From contig NVTV01000001.1 of the NCBI GenBank assembly GCA_002401695.1, positions 296,501 through 360,500 of the forward strand: 64,000 bases of DNA. Reading direction: 5' to 3'. The stretch comes from Alphaproteobacteria bacterium. GTDB taxonomy: Bacteria > Pseudomonadota > Alphaproteobacteria > Micavibrionales > Micavibrionaceae. Of this stretch, positions 9,168 to 18,075 are shown one piece after another (position 1 is the first letter of the stretch; each line of letters starts with the position of its first letter). Under the pieces are notes generated by a model. The model did not search any database. It saw only the letters and a program-made list of their open reading frames with translations, and was not told the origin of the DNA. The translations under genes were made by a program, and so were the position numbers.

Positions 9168-10160
9168 TTATTGAGAGCTGGACGTGATATGCGGCCAGCT
9201 TTTTTCTATGGCAGCCTTCACCATATCAACCGACAAGCTGTTCATAAGGCACCCTGCTGTCTGGGCAGAATATCCCTCATAATCAATCAACTCATCAAAA
9301 GTTTCCTGCGTTGACGTATAAGCAGTATGCGCACCCCATGGACGATAAATATGCGGATAACTAGGCCCGAACACCCCAAAGGTAGGCACACCCGCCGCAG
9401 CCGCACAATGCATCAGCCCTGAATCATTGCCTATATAGAAATTACAACGTGCAATCGTCGCTGCGGCCGTTCCCGGATCCGTCTTGGCAATAATATCCAA
9501 TTGCTTATCTGCCGGAATAGATGAAAGCACCGTGCGCGCAGCCTCTTCTTCCCCTGGCGCAGCAAAAACCGCAACGCGTGCTGCCGCCATAAAACCATTA
9601 TCAGAAGTCAGCCACTTAACCACCTCTATAAACCGATCTTCAGGCCATGTTTTACCTGCCCAATTTGACGTCGGCCCAACACCAAGAACCAGCCCCTCAC
9701 CATCAGGAATCAGAGCCTTCGCCTTTTCACGTTGCGCCTCATTAAACCATAATTTCGGTGATGGAGGCACACCGGATAACCGCATAACAGAAGAGTTTTG
9801 CTCCACCTTATGCAGCTTTTTATCAACGTAAGAGCCATAAATATAACGATGCTGCGTACGTATCAGACGCGATACAGCAGAATTCCTAAGGTCAACAACA
9901 ATATCAAAACGCGTCCCGACAATATCCTTCCAAAGGCCTATCCAATGCTTATTATATTTTTGTTTTTTAAGGGGAATAATCCGCTCTAAATTCGGAAGGC
10001 CTTCAAATAAAGACACAGCCAAAGGGCCACAAGATATCGTGAATTTTGCATTGGGGTATTCGGATTGCATATAATTTAACAAGCCAGATGACAAAACAGC
10101 ATCACCAATACGGCTGGATGTGATAAACAATATATGCTGAACTTTGGAACTTGGGATCAT
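9168..10160 (-). CDS. glycosyltransferase family 9 (heptosyltransferase-like)
   Basis: The 330-residue product has the GT9/GT-B layout: N-terminal LFITSSRIGDAVLSSGLLNYMQ (nucleation of acceptor-side Rossmann domain), DIVVDLRNSAVSRLI, LGVGPTSNWAGKTWPEDRFIEV at the start of the donor domain, and the ADP-sugar-binding CNFYIGNDSGLMHCAAAAGVPTFGVFGPS near residue 250. Members transfer heptose or a related sugar in lipopolysaccharide core assembly at the inner-membrane face. The ATG at 10160 is preferred over a TTG at 10178. The gene is divergent from ygfZ, with starts only 9 bp apart, and no other lipopolysaccharide gene adjoins it. Confidence 0.85.
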   Translation of the reverse strand: MIPSSKVQHILFITSSRIGDAVLSSGLLNYMQSEYPNAKFTISCGPLAVSLFEGLPNLERIIPLKKQKYNKHWIGLWKDIVGTRFDIVVDLRNSAVSRLIRTQHRYIYGSYVDKKLHKVEQNSSVMRLSGVPPSPKLWFNEAQREKAKALIPDGEGLVLGVGPTSNWAGKTWPEDRFIEVVKWLTSDNGFMAAARVAVFAAPGEEEAARTVLSSIPADKQLDIIAKTDPGTAAATIARCNFYIGNDSGLMHCAAAAGVPTFGVFGPSYPHIYRPWGAHTAYTSTQETFDELIDYEGYSAQTAGCLMNSLSVDMVKAAIEKSWPHITSSSQ

Positions 10161-10169
10161 TCGAATATC

Positions 10170-10862
10170 ATGACACAAACGCCTTTCTACACAAAACTAA
10201 AAAAGCGCGGAAAAATTGTAGTTTCTGGCGTAGACAGAATAGACTTCCTGCAAAGCCTTATTAGTAATGATGTTACATTATTGGATCAACAAGACTGCGT
10301 TTATTCATGCCTGCTTACACCGCAAGGAAAGTTCATTTACGATTTTTTCATTACCGAAATCAACGGCGATTCATTGCTTATGGATTGCGAAGGTGGTGAA
10401 CGCTTGCAAAGTTTAGCCAAACTGTTGGGCATGTATAAATTACGCGCAGACGTTACAATTGAGCTGCAAGATAATAGTGATGTTTATGCCATTATCGGCG
10501 CAAAGTACGGAACAAAAGACCCCCGCCATCCTGATATGGGATATCGCAGCTTTGAAAAACCAGACGGACTGGAAGAAAAGCCTTTCGAAGAATGGGACAT
10601 GCATCGCATATCCCTGACCATTCCCGATGGCAGCCGCGATATGATCCCGAATAAATCAACATTATCAGAAGGCAATATCGATAAACTGAACGGCCTATCC
10701 TATGAAAAAGGATGCTATATCGGGCAAGAACTCACCGCCCGTATGCATTATCGCGGGCTGGCAAAGAAACATCTACAAACAATAAAACTGGATGCCCTGC
10801 CCGAAAAATCGGAGCTACGCTCATCTTGTGGAGATATTGGGATTGTTTTGGTGAGAATCTAA
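10170..10862 (+). CDS. ygfZ: YgfZ/CAF17-type folate-binding iron-sulfur cluster assembly factor
   Basis: The 230-residue product resembles the tetrahydrofolate-binding fold of aminomethyltransferases. It contains the YgfZ hallmark K-G-C-Y-x-G-Q-E (here YEKGCYIGQELTARMHYRG) at about residues 183-201 and an N-terminal SGVDRIDFLQSLISNDV segment. Members act in the cytoplasm in maturation or repair of some iron-sulfur enzymes. The start at 10170 is chosen because MTQTPFYTKL begins the conserved part; the frame can be read from 10134 but that overlaps the divergent gene. It is somewhat short at the C-terminus compared with typical 250-300 residue members. Confidence 0.85.
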   Translation: MTQTPFYTKLKKRGKIVVSGVDRIDFLQSLISNDVTLLDQQDCVYSCLLTPQGKFIYDFFITEINGDSLLMDCEGGERLQSLAKLLGMYKLRADVTIELQDNSDVYAIIGAKYGTKDPRHPDMGYRSFEKPDGLEEKPFEEWDMHRISLTIPDGSRDMIPNKSTLSEGNIDKLNGLSYEKGCYIGQELTARMHYRGLAKKHLQTIKLDALPEKSELRSSCGDIGIVLVRI

Positions 10863-10949
10863 CATAAATTCAAAAACTAAATCATACTGCCAATGCCTAC
10901 AGCTAAAATAATGTGAATAATTTCCACTAACAGACCACCTTAATAACGA

Positions 10950-13652
10950 TTAAGCACTCTTCTTATCTTTTATATCAACTGTTTTGGCATTTTCCATACG
11001 AATAGCCGCCTGAGAGGCAGCCAAACGTGCGATTGGAACGCGATATGGTGAGCAGGACACATAATCCAGACCAACGCTTTCGAAAAATTCGATGGAGGCT
11101 GGATCGCCGCCATGCTCGCCGCAAATACCCAACTTGATACCTGACTTAGTTGAACGCCCCTTTTCACAGGCCATTTCAACCAAAACGCCCACGCCGTCTA
11201 TATCAATAGAAACAAAGGGGTCACGCTCATAAATGCCTTTTTCTGTATAATAAGGCAGGAAGCTGGACGCGTCATCGCGGCTCATCCCTAATGCGGTTTG
11301 TGTCAGGTCATTCGTGCCAAAGCTGAAGAAATCTGCACTTTCTGCTATTTTATCAGCCGTCAACGCGGCGCGCGGCAATTCGATCATCGTGCCAACCATA
11401 TATTCTACAGAAGAGCCCTTTTCCTCAAACACCGCCTTCGCTGCATTTTCAACAACATCACGCATTAAGTCCAATTCCTTACGCGCACCAACCAGCGGAA
11501 TCATAACTTCCGGAATAATGCTGTTCCCTGTTTTAGCCGCCACATTCACCGCCGCTTCAAAGATTGCACGGGCTTGCATTTCATAAATCTCAGGATATGT
11601 AACACCCAAACGACAACCACGATGACCAAGCATCGGATTTGTTTCGTCCAACTCTGACAGGCGAATACGCACACGCCCCTCATCAAGACCGGCCTGACTT
11701 GCGAAGGCGGCGATATCTTTCTCGCTATGTGGCAAGAACTCATGCAACGGTGGATCAAGCAAACGAATCGTTATAGGCAACCCGTTCATAATTTCAAACA
11801 AATCTTCGAAATCGCTGCGCTGTTCAGGCAATAATTTATCCAGTGCGGCGCGGCGTTCAGCTTCATTGGACGCAAAAATCATCTCGCGAACATTTTGAAT
11901 ACGCTCGGGGTCAAAGAACATATGCTCTGTACGACAAAGACCAATACCTTCCGCGCCAAAGGATAGAGCCGTCTCCGCATCCAACGGTGTTTCCGCATTG
12001 GTACGAATAGCCATACGGCGGCGTTCATCCGCCCAGCCCATCAATATTTCAAAATCACCGGATAATTTCGGCTTAATTGTTTCAACACGGCCAATCATAA
12101 TTTCACCGGTTGCACCGTCAATTGTCACGATATCACCTTCTTTGATCTCAATATCACCTTTACGAATAACTTTTTCATGCTGGTCAATATAAAGCTCCCC
12201 CGCTCCAGCGACACAGGGCTTACCCATTCCGCGCGCAACCACAGCCGCATGGGATGTCATCCCCCCGCGCGATGTTAGGATACCTGCCGCAACATGCATT
12301 CCATGAATATCTTCCGGTGATGTTTCTTGACGACAAAGGATAACAGCCTCCCCCGCATGGGCCTTAATTTCCGCTTCATTGGCGGTGAAAACAACAATAC
12401 CTGACGCCGCACCAGGCGAAGCAGGCAAGCCTTTTGAAATCACATTACGCTTTGCCTTTGGGTCTAATGTCGGGTGTAAAAGTTGATCCAGCGATTGCGG
12501 CTCAACGCGCAGCAATGCCTCTTCCTGTGTAATAAGACCTTCTTCAACCATATCCACCGCAATTTTCAGAGCCGCCGCCGCCGTACGTTTTCCGGTGCGG
12601 GTTTGCAACATATAAAGCGTACCTGTTTGCACCGTAAATTCAATATCCTGAATATCGCGAAAATGCTTTTCCAATTTGAAACGCAGATCATCCAGCTGTT
12701 TAAACACCTCCGGCATATTCTCTTCCATGGAAAGCAGCTTACCGCCCTCTTTCTCGCGCCCTAACTTCGTCAGGGACTGCGGTGTTCTGATCCCTGCAAC
12801 AACGTCTTCACCTTGTGCATTAACCAGATATTCGCCATAGAAATAATTCTCACCAGTTGACGGATCACGCGTAAAGGCAACGCCCGTTGCGCAATCATCG
12901 CCCATATTCCCGAAAACCATAGACTGCACATTAACCGCAGTCCCCCAAGTCGCAGGAATTTCATTAATTTTACGATATGTGATCGCACGCGGAATCATCC
13001 ATGAACTAAAGACCGCGCCAATCGCGCCCCAAAGCTGTTCCTTCGGATCAGTAGGAAATGGTTTGCCTAATTCACGCTCAACCAATTCTTTATATTCAGC
13101 AACAATTTCTTTCCAGCCCTCTGCCGTAATATCCGTATCCTGCGCCAAACCTTCATCACGTTTATAAGTATCCAGAACATCCTCAAAATCATGATGATCC
13201 ACGCCCAAAACAACATCGCCATACATTTGAACAAAACGACGATAAGAGTCCCATGCGAATCGTTCATCGTTTGCTTGTTTTGCCAAGCCAACAACTGTTT
13301 CATCATTCAGACCCAAATTCAAAACCGTGTCCATCATCCCTGGCATAGAAACACGCGCACCGGAGCGCACCGAAACCAACAACGGGTTATCAACACCGCC
13401 AAATTCCATACCCATAGTTTTTTCAACAGCCGCCAAGCTCTCTTCCACTTGAGCAATTAATTCTGCAGGATATTCGTTGCCGTTATCATAGTAATGAGTG
13501 CAAACTTCAGTGGTTATTGTAAAGCCAGGAGGGACAGGCAAACCAAGGGAAGCCATCTCTGCCAAGTTAGAGCCTTTACCGCCCAAAAGATTACGCAAAG
13601 ATGCGTCGCCATCGTTATTATCTTTACCGAAATTATAAACCCATTTAGTCAT
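10950..13652 (-). CDS. ppdK: pyruvate, phosphate dikinase
   Basis: The 900-residue product is full length for PPDK, which interconverts pyruvate + ATP + Pi with phosphoenolpyruvate + AMP + PPi. It has the N-terminal nucleotide-binding domain (NLLGGKGSNLAEMASLGLPVPPGF), the central phospho-His swivel domain (GGMTSHAAVVARGMGKPCV, His near residue 455) and the C-terminal TIM barrel with GIGLCRTEHMFF, FSFGTNDLTQTALGMSRDD and KLGICGEHGGDP. The start at 13652 follows AGGAGCGCAGG; the earlier in-frame ATG at 13679 does not begin a conserved segment. It is monocistronic, convergent with ygfZ. A role in gluconeogenesis or PPi-linked glycolysis is inferred from the family. Confidence 0.95.
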   Translation of the reverse strand: MTKWVYNFGKDNNDGDASLRNLLGGKGSNLAEMASLGLPVPPGFTITTEVCTHYYDNGNEYPAELIAQVEESLAAVEKTMGMEFGGVDNPLLVSVRSGARVSMPGMMDTVLNLGLNDETVVGLAKQANDERFAWDSYRRFVQMYGDVVLGVDHHDFEDVLDTYKRDEGLAQDTDITAEGWKEIVAEYKELVERELGKPFPTDPKEQLWGAIGAVFSSWMIPRAITYRKINEIPATWGTAVNVQSMVFGNMGDDCATGVAFTRDPSTGENYFYGEYLVNAQGEDVVAGIRTPQSLTKLGREKEGGKLLSMEENMPEVFKQLDDLRFKLEKHFRDIQDIEFTVQTGTLYMLQTRTGKRTAAAALKIAVDMVEEGLITQEEALLRVEPQSLDQLLHPTLDPKAKRNVISKGLPASPGAASGIVVFTANEAEIKAHAGEAVILCRQETSPEDIHGMHVAAGILTSRGGMTSHAAVVARGMGKPCVAGAGELYIDQHEKVIRKGDIEIKEGDIVTIDGATGEIMIGRVETIKPKLSGDFEILMGWADERRRMAIRTNAETPLDAETALSFGAEGIGLCRTEHMFFDPERIQNVREMIFASNEAERRAALDKLLPEQRSDFEDLFEIMNGLPITIRLLDPPLHEFLPHSEKDIAAFASQAGLDEGRVRIRLSELDETNPMLGHRGCRLGVTYPEIYEMQARAIFEAAVNVAAKTGNSIIPEVMIPLVGARKELDLMRDVVENAAKAVFEEKGSSVEYMVGTMIELPRAALTADKIAESADFFSFGTNDLTQTALGMSRDDASSFLPYYTEKGIYERDPFVSIDIDGVGVLVEMACEKGRSTKSGIKLGICGEHGGDPASIEFFESVGLDYVSCSPYRVPIARLAASQAAIRMENAKTVDIKDKKSA

Positions 13653-13753
13653 GAATCCTGCGCTCCTGAAAAATTCCAAATTCGCATTGGGTTTAGCACA
13701 TTTAATACCGGAAAAGGAAGGAGATAATCACGCGACGACCTATAAAAATACAT

Positions 13754-14272
13754 TTAAATCAATGTTTTTACCATCATGAGAGACAAGTTCTCATCAATTG
13801 GCCTGAATTCCCCCGTAGCGACCACCTTTCGGTCATAGCTAACGCCGTACCCGTCGGGGATATATCCATGGCGAACATACAGGCGTTGCGCCGCACCGAA
13901 TGAACTGTTCAGACCAACACCAATCCCCATTTCCTTATGCCCTTTATCACGTGCAATACCCTCGCAATATTCCACCAACGCCTTGCCAATGCCGCGCTGC
14001 CGATATTGGCGAAGAACGTTCAAATCCTGTATCTCCGGTAAAGACAGCGTCTTGAAATATGCGTATTTAGGCTGCCAGTTTAACAAACAATATCCAACAT
14101 CCTGCCCATCGACAGAAGCCACCAGCAACACTAGTTCTCCATTTTCATGGCGTTCTATACAGCGTTCATAATATCCACGATCAATATGGAACGTAAATTC
14201 ATCCAGCATCCCCCAGAATTTTTGCGCTATATCGGGGGTAAAACGATGAATAGATAATGATGATTCTTGCAT
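13754..14272 (-). CDS. GNAT-family N-acetyltransferase
   Basis: The 172-residue product has the GNAT fold with the acetyl-CoA-binding motif A, RQYRQRGIGKALVEYCEGIARDKGHKEMGIGVG, at about residues 92-124. It is preceded by LPEIQDLNVL and followed by AAQRLYVRHGYIPDGYGVSYDR, the usual C-terminal substrate strand. The acetyl acceptor is unknown. It is divergent from the Lys/Glu-rich secreted protein gene at 14342 across a 69-bp gap and lies in tandem with ppdK on the same strand, about 100 bp upstream of it. Confidence 0.85.
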   Translation of the reverse strand: MQESSLSIHRFTPDIAQKFWGMLDEFTFHIDRGYYERCIERHENGELVLLVASVDGQDVGYCLLNWQPKYAYFKTLSLPEIQDLNVLRQYRQRGIGKALVEYCEGIARDKGHKEMGIGVGLNSSFGAAQRLYVRHGYIPDGYGVSYDRKVVATGEFRPIDENLSLMMVKTLI

Positions 14273-14341
14273 AATGCCCTATATTTCAGTTACCGTATTT
14301 CTGATTATTATATTTACTTAAGAATTATAGAGAATAAAGCA

Positions 14342-14908
14342 ATGATGAATCGAGCTAAAGTTTTTTGTTTAAAATTATTATTCTGCGTCACCGCAATGAC
14401 GTTTTGCGCCGCCACGCCCATTTTGGCAGAGGAAGGCAGTGCCATGCCACCAATTCTGGATTTAAAGCCAACGGATCATGATGCCGGAAAGACAATGAAA
14501 AGCACCTCTTTCAAATCTTCCGAAAAGAAAAAAGAAAAAGAGGCGGAAGAAGCAGAAAAAGAGGATAAACCTGCCTTAGAGGACATAGAAGAAGCAGATT
14601 TTGATGAATCGGCAAACAATATTGCGGAAAAAGAGAAAAGCCCGGAACAAAAACTTTGGGATAAATATAAAGATCTCAAAGAAAATGCTAAAAAAGAAGC
14701 AGAAAAAGAATCAGAAAAAGACAAAGGTAAAAATAGCAAAAAAGCCGCTGATGAAGACCAGACAGACAAAACCGACTTAAGCGAAACAGAAGAAGCCACA
14801 GGCGAAAAGAAAAAGAGTACCGGAATAGCTGGTATTATAGATGACTATAAAAAATCGCAGCAAGGCAAGGGCAGCCTAAACACACGATCATTTGGCAATA
14901 TTGATTAG
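14342..14908 (+). CDS. exported Lys/Glu-rich low-complexity protein
   Basis: The 188-residue product has a signal peptide (KVFCLKLLFCVTAMTFCAATPILA) then a highly charged body rich in KEKEAEEAEKE-type runs at about residues 60-150, ending SLNTRSFGNID. Such a body is probably helical or disordered and may span the periplasm; I do not recognise a domain. Translation could start at 14342 or 14345 (adjacent ATGs). A longer frame from 14267 is rejected because the signal peptide begins at these ATGs. The polyprenyl synthase gene starts about 60 bp after its stop, so co-transcription is likely. Confidence 0.65.
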   Translation: MMNRAKVFCLKLLFCVTAMTFCAATPILAEEGSAMPPILDLKPTDHDAGKTMKSTSFKSSEKKKEKEAEEAEKEDKPALEDIEEADFDESANNIAEKEKSPEQKLWDKYKDLKENAKKEAEKESEKDKGKNSKKAADEDQTDKTDLSETEEATGEKKKSTGIAGIIDDYKKSQQGKGSLNTRSFGNID

Positions 14909-14970
14909 TATTGAGCATTCACAGTGCCTTTTCACTTGCTCCCCTTCCTAAAAGCTGTTCTAAATCGAGT

Positions 14971-16002
14971 ATGCAAAATCAATCGGCGCAACGTGCCACA
15001 AACGACACAAACAACACCGCAGAAGATAACCCACTAAATAGGTTATCCGACCTTCTTGATGCCGACATGGACAAAGTGAATGCGTTAATTATCCAGAATA
15101 TGCGCTCTGACGTACCGCTTATCCCGAAACTTGCACAATATTTGATTTCTGCAGGTGGAAAGCGTATCCGCCCGCTTTTAACATTGGCATCTACCGCTTT
15201 ATTTGACGGCCCCATGGATAAATCATACCACCTTGCCGCCGCAGTAGAATTTATTCATACCGCAACTCTTCTGCATGATGATGTTGTAGATGAAAGTTTT
15301 GAGCGCCGCGGAAAGAAAACCGCAAACCTTGTATTTGGAAACCAAGCCAGCGTTCTGGTAGGCGACTTTTTATTCTCTAAATCATTTCAAATGATGGTGG
15401 AAAGCGGCTCGCTGGATATTCTGCGCATTTTATCGAGTGCTTCGGCGGTTATAGCACAAGGTGAAGTCCTGCAACTTGCGGCCACAAATGATATCGAAAC
15501 AGACATGCCGACTTATCTACATATTATAGAGTCCAAAACCGCAGCCCTATTCGCCGCATCATGCGAAGTTGGCGCCGTACTTTCCGATCAGGATGAAAAT
15601 ACGGTCACAGCCATGCGCACTTATGGAACGAAATTAGGCACCGCATTCCAAATCATTGATGATGCACTGGATTATGCAGCAGATCAGGAAAAACTCGGCA
15701 AAGAAATCGGTGATGATTTCAAAGAAGGTAAAATGACAGCACCTGTTATTTTTGCGCTCGAAAACGCCAGCGAAGAAGAGCGTATTTTTTGGAAACGCAC
15801 GTTGGGGTACAAAAAACAGGAAGACACAGATTTCGACCATGCCATGGAGATCATCACGTCACACAATGCCTTGGATAAAACCATTGCTCTGGCAAAAAAA
15901 TATGCAGATGATGCAACGAAAGCCCTCTCTGCATTACCCAACAGCCAAGTCAAAACTCTACTATGTGACCTCACAGGATACACGATCACCCGCAGTTTTT
16001 AG
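14971..16002 (+). CDS. ispB: polyprenyl diphosphate synthase (octaprenyl/decaprenyl type)
   Basis: The 343-residue product is a trans-prenyltransferase that makes the ubiquinone side chain. It has GGKRIRPLLTLAS, the first Asp-rich motif in TLLHDDVVDESFERRGKKTAN at about residues 94-114, VLVGDFLFSKSF, and the second Asp-rich motif FQIIDDALDYAADQEKLGKEIGDDFKEGKMTAPV at about residues 227-260. An ATG at 14971 is preferred over a TTG at 14911, because the extra 20 residues are not conserved in the family. Chain length cannot be read from sequence alone; octaprenyl or decaprenyl is typical in Alphaproteobacteria. Confidence 0.9.
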   Translation: MQNQSAQRATNDTNNTAEDNPLNRLSDLLDADMDKVNALIIQNMRSDVPLIPKLAQYLISAGGKRIRPLLTLASTALFDGPMDKSYHLAAAVEFIHTATLLHDDVVDESFERRGKKTANLVFGNQASVLVGDFLFSKSFQMMVESGSLDILRILSSASAVIAQGEVLQLAATNDIETDMPTYLHIIESKTAALFAASCEVGAVLSDQDENTVTAMRTYGTKLGTAFQIIDDALDYAADQEKLGKEIGDDFKEGKMTAPVIFALENASEEERIFWKRTLGYKKQEDTDFDHAMEIITSHNALDKTIALAKKYADDATKALSALPNSQVKTLLCDLTGYTITRSF

Positions 16003-16012
16003 GATATAATCC

Positions 16013-17074
16013 ATGGAACACGAACACATCGATAACTGCTGCCCCTCAAAAACACCTAAAGGCAAAAAAGACTGGTTGCTGATTGTCAGTACAATTGTCA
16101 TTGCTGTATCTATTGGCCTGAATGTAGTCCTGTCTTTATTAGATTTATCACCCGTATTACTGCATCATTTCGCCCATGCTTGCCTACAAATATTACTAAC
16201 CATGTGGTGGGGTGTTGCGCTCGGCATTGTTATTATTGGCTTAATGAGCAAAATCCCGCGCGATTTCTTTACCGGCATGATGGGACGTAGTGATAACTTT
16301 TCCGGCCTTTTGCGCGCGGTCTTTGGCGGCCTATTGCTCGATTTATGCTGTCACGGTATTTTACTGGTCGCGGCAAAGCTATATGAACGCGGGGTTGGCC
16401 TGCCACAAGTGGTTACCTTTTTGGTGGCAAGCCCATGGAATTCCCTCTCTCTGACGCTGGTTCTTATAACGTTGATCGGCTTTAAATGGACAATGCTCTA
16501 TATTTTGGGATCAGTGGTTATTGCACTTACCACCGGCGTTATTTTACAACGCCTTATCAAAAGCGGACACTTACCCGATAACCCAAACAAACCTGAAATT
16601 GACGAGAATTTTAATCTCGCACGTGAAAGCAAAGCATTGCTGAAAACAATCACATTCACCAATGCAGGATGTAAGGATATATTAAAATCCGGCTGGCATG
16701 ACGGTAAAATGATTATCAAATGGCTGCTCTTTGGAACCATCATCGCCGCATCCCTGCGCACCTTCGTTCCTACCGAACTATTTGCACTATGGCTTGGCCC
16801 ATCAGTGGCCGGTCTGTTCATTACATTATTTATCGCCACCATCGTTGAAATTTGTTCAGAAGGCTCAGCCCCCATCGCAGGTGAAATTTTCACCAATGCC
16901 CATGCACCAGGCAACAGCTTCACATTTTTGATGGCTGGCGTTGCAACAGATTATACGGAATTAATGGCCGTACGCGAATTTACAAAATCATGGAAGATCG
17001 CCCTGATGATCCCACTCATCACCGTTCCGCAGGTCTTATTAATTGGGTGGTTAATGAATATGGCCAGTGTTTAG
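16013..17074 (+). CDS. putative permease of the DUF318/ArsP-like family
   Basis: The 353-residue product is an integral membrane protein with about eight hydrophobic segments in two halves, each containing the family-type S-x-x-P or S-E-G-S-A-P motif: LVASPWNSLSLTLVL near residue 142 and EICSEGSAPIAGEIF near residue 283, followed by FTFLMAGVATDY. This pattern belongs to the permease family PF03773, which includes ArsP organoarsenical exporters and YraQ. The N-terminus has HEHIDNCCPSK, a possible metal-binding His/Cys pattern. It begins 10 bp after the polyprenyl synthase stop, and its stop overlaps the convergent gene by 4 bp. The substrate is unknown. Confidence 0.8.
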   Translation: MEHEHIDNCCPSKTPKGKKDWLLIVSTIVIAVSIGLNVVLSLLDLSPVLLHHFAHACLQILLTMWWGVALGIVIIGLMSKIPRDFFTGMMGRSDNFSGLLRAVFGGLLLDLCCHGILLVAAKLYERGVGLPQVVTFLVASPWNSLSLTLVLITLIGFKWTMLYILGSVVIALTTGVILQRLIKSGHLPDNPNKPEIDENFNLARESKALLKTITFTNAGCKDILKSGWHDGKMIIKWLLFGTIIAASLRTFVPTELFALWLGPSVAGLFITLFIATIVEICSEGSAPIAGEIFTNAHAPGNSFTFLMAGVATDYTELMAVREFTKSWKIALMIPLITVPQVLLIGWLMNMASV

Positions 17075-17595
17075 AAAATAAGATTTACAAACGCACCATA
17101 GAGTAATGCACAAAAGCCCAATGCATTCAGCGGATAAGACGCAACTCTGGGCAACATATCCTTAACAAAGAAAAAATAAATCAGAATAAATATAGGCACA
17201 GATAAAATGAAATAAACTTTAAGCCCATACACATCAGCTTCAGGAAACAATAAAAAACTAAGGGCTATCGTAACCACCATTAACCCCGCCAAAATTTTAT
17301 ACCAGAGATCAGCAACATGCCGAAACATCGGGCTACCGTTCAATAAAACCCATATAATTGCAGGCCCTGAAACCCAAAAAACAAGAAACAGCCCCATCGT
17401 ATAGGCCGTACTATCTTGAAACATATAATAGATAAAAGCACCTTTGTTCAAGGCAATCCCAATAACACTCACAAGATAGGACAAGCTGAGAACCGGTAAA
17501 AAACGGTGCACAATAGTATCAAAGAACCCTACCGGAAGAATATTATCTTCGGCATCCCTATCTAATCTTATCGTATATTGCTGCTTTTTAGACAT
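17071..17595 (-). CDS. integral membrane protein of unknown function
   Basis: The 174-residue product has an N-terminal cytosolic segment (KKQQYTIRLDRDAEDNILP) and about five transmembrane helices: near residues 30-50, 65-85, 98-115, 125-145 and 155-173. No enzymatic motif is visible and I do not recognise the family. The gene is convergent with the permease (4-bp overlap) and lies about 70 bp downstream of the Rap1a-like gene on the same strand, so it may share its transcript. Confidence 0.6.
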   Translation of the reverse strand: MSKKQQYTIRLDRDAEDNILPVGFFDTIVHRFLPVLSLSYLVSVIGIALNKGAFIYYMFQDSTAYTMGLFLVFWVSGPAIIWVLLNGSPMFRHVADLWYKILAGLMVVTIALSFLLFPEADVYGLKVYFILSVPIFILIYFFFVKDMLPRVASYPLNALGFCALLYGAFVNLIF

Positions 17596-17661
17596 AATCC
17601 CCCTAATAAAGCTAGTTTTAAACCCTTCGACTTTTCAAACTACAGGATAAACCTTACTATT

Positions 17662-18063
17662 TTATTTATGACATGGATATAGCGAATACAGTGCCATTGA
17701 CACTGCCGGCGCAGCAACGAATTTTCGATGCAATTTCACATGCTCATACAAATAAACCAGAACCCGAATATGCAATTCGTTCAACGTGACTTTATCCGGA
17801 ATACAAAAGTCCATCCCAGAGGTTAAACCCATTGCACGCAACACATTATGATAATCAATCACCCCTGATATGTAGGCCTGACACGCGATTTTACCGCCCG
17901 CGATACGCTCGTTTCCGTCCCTGTTCACAGAACAAACCTTCAGCAAATAATCACCGGAAAATTGCGCAGCATAGGATTTAGAAGGAGACGAAAACAAACA
18001 AGCCGCACCAATGACAAAAAAAGCAACAACATTAAAGATACTTGGCTTTGATCGTTTGGCCAT
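17662..18063 (-). CDS. Rap1a/Tai-type periplasmic protein
   Basis: The 133-residue product has a signal peptide (VVAFFVIGAACLFSSPSKSYA) followed by a fold matching the Rap1a/Tai immunity family: FSGDYLLKVCS, then CQAYISGVIDYHNVLRAMG, DFCIPDKVTLNELHIRVLVYLYEHVKLHRKFVAAPAVSMALYSLYPC. The four conserved cysteines and F-C-I-P are present. Classical members neutralise type VI amidase effectors in the periplasm, but many are found without an effector and have unknown roles. No effector or secretion gene is nearby. The gene lies 12 bp after the helicase C-module gene on the same strand, implying an operon. Confidence 0.75.
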   Translation of the reverse strand: MAKRSKPSIFNVVAFFVIGAACLFSSPSKSYAAQFSGDYLLKVCSVNRDGNERIAGGKIACQAYISGVIDYHNVLRAMGLTSGMDFCIPDKVTLNELHIRVLVYLYEHVKLHRKFVAAPAVSMALYSLYPCHK

Positions 18064-18075
18064 TACTCTCCCATT

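Noticed and set aside
14476-14799. Ser/Phe-rich frame on the minus strand
   Set aside because: Mirror of the Lys/Glu-rich coding sequence at 14342-14908 on the plus strand; typical antisense artefact.
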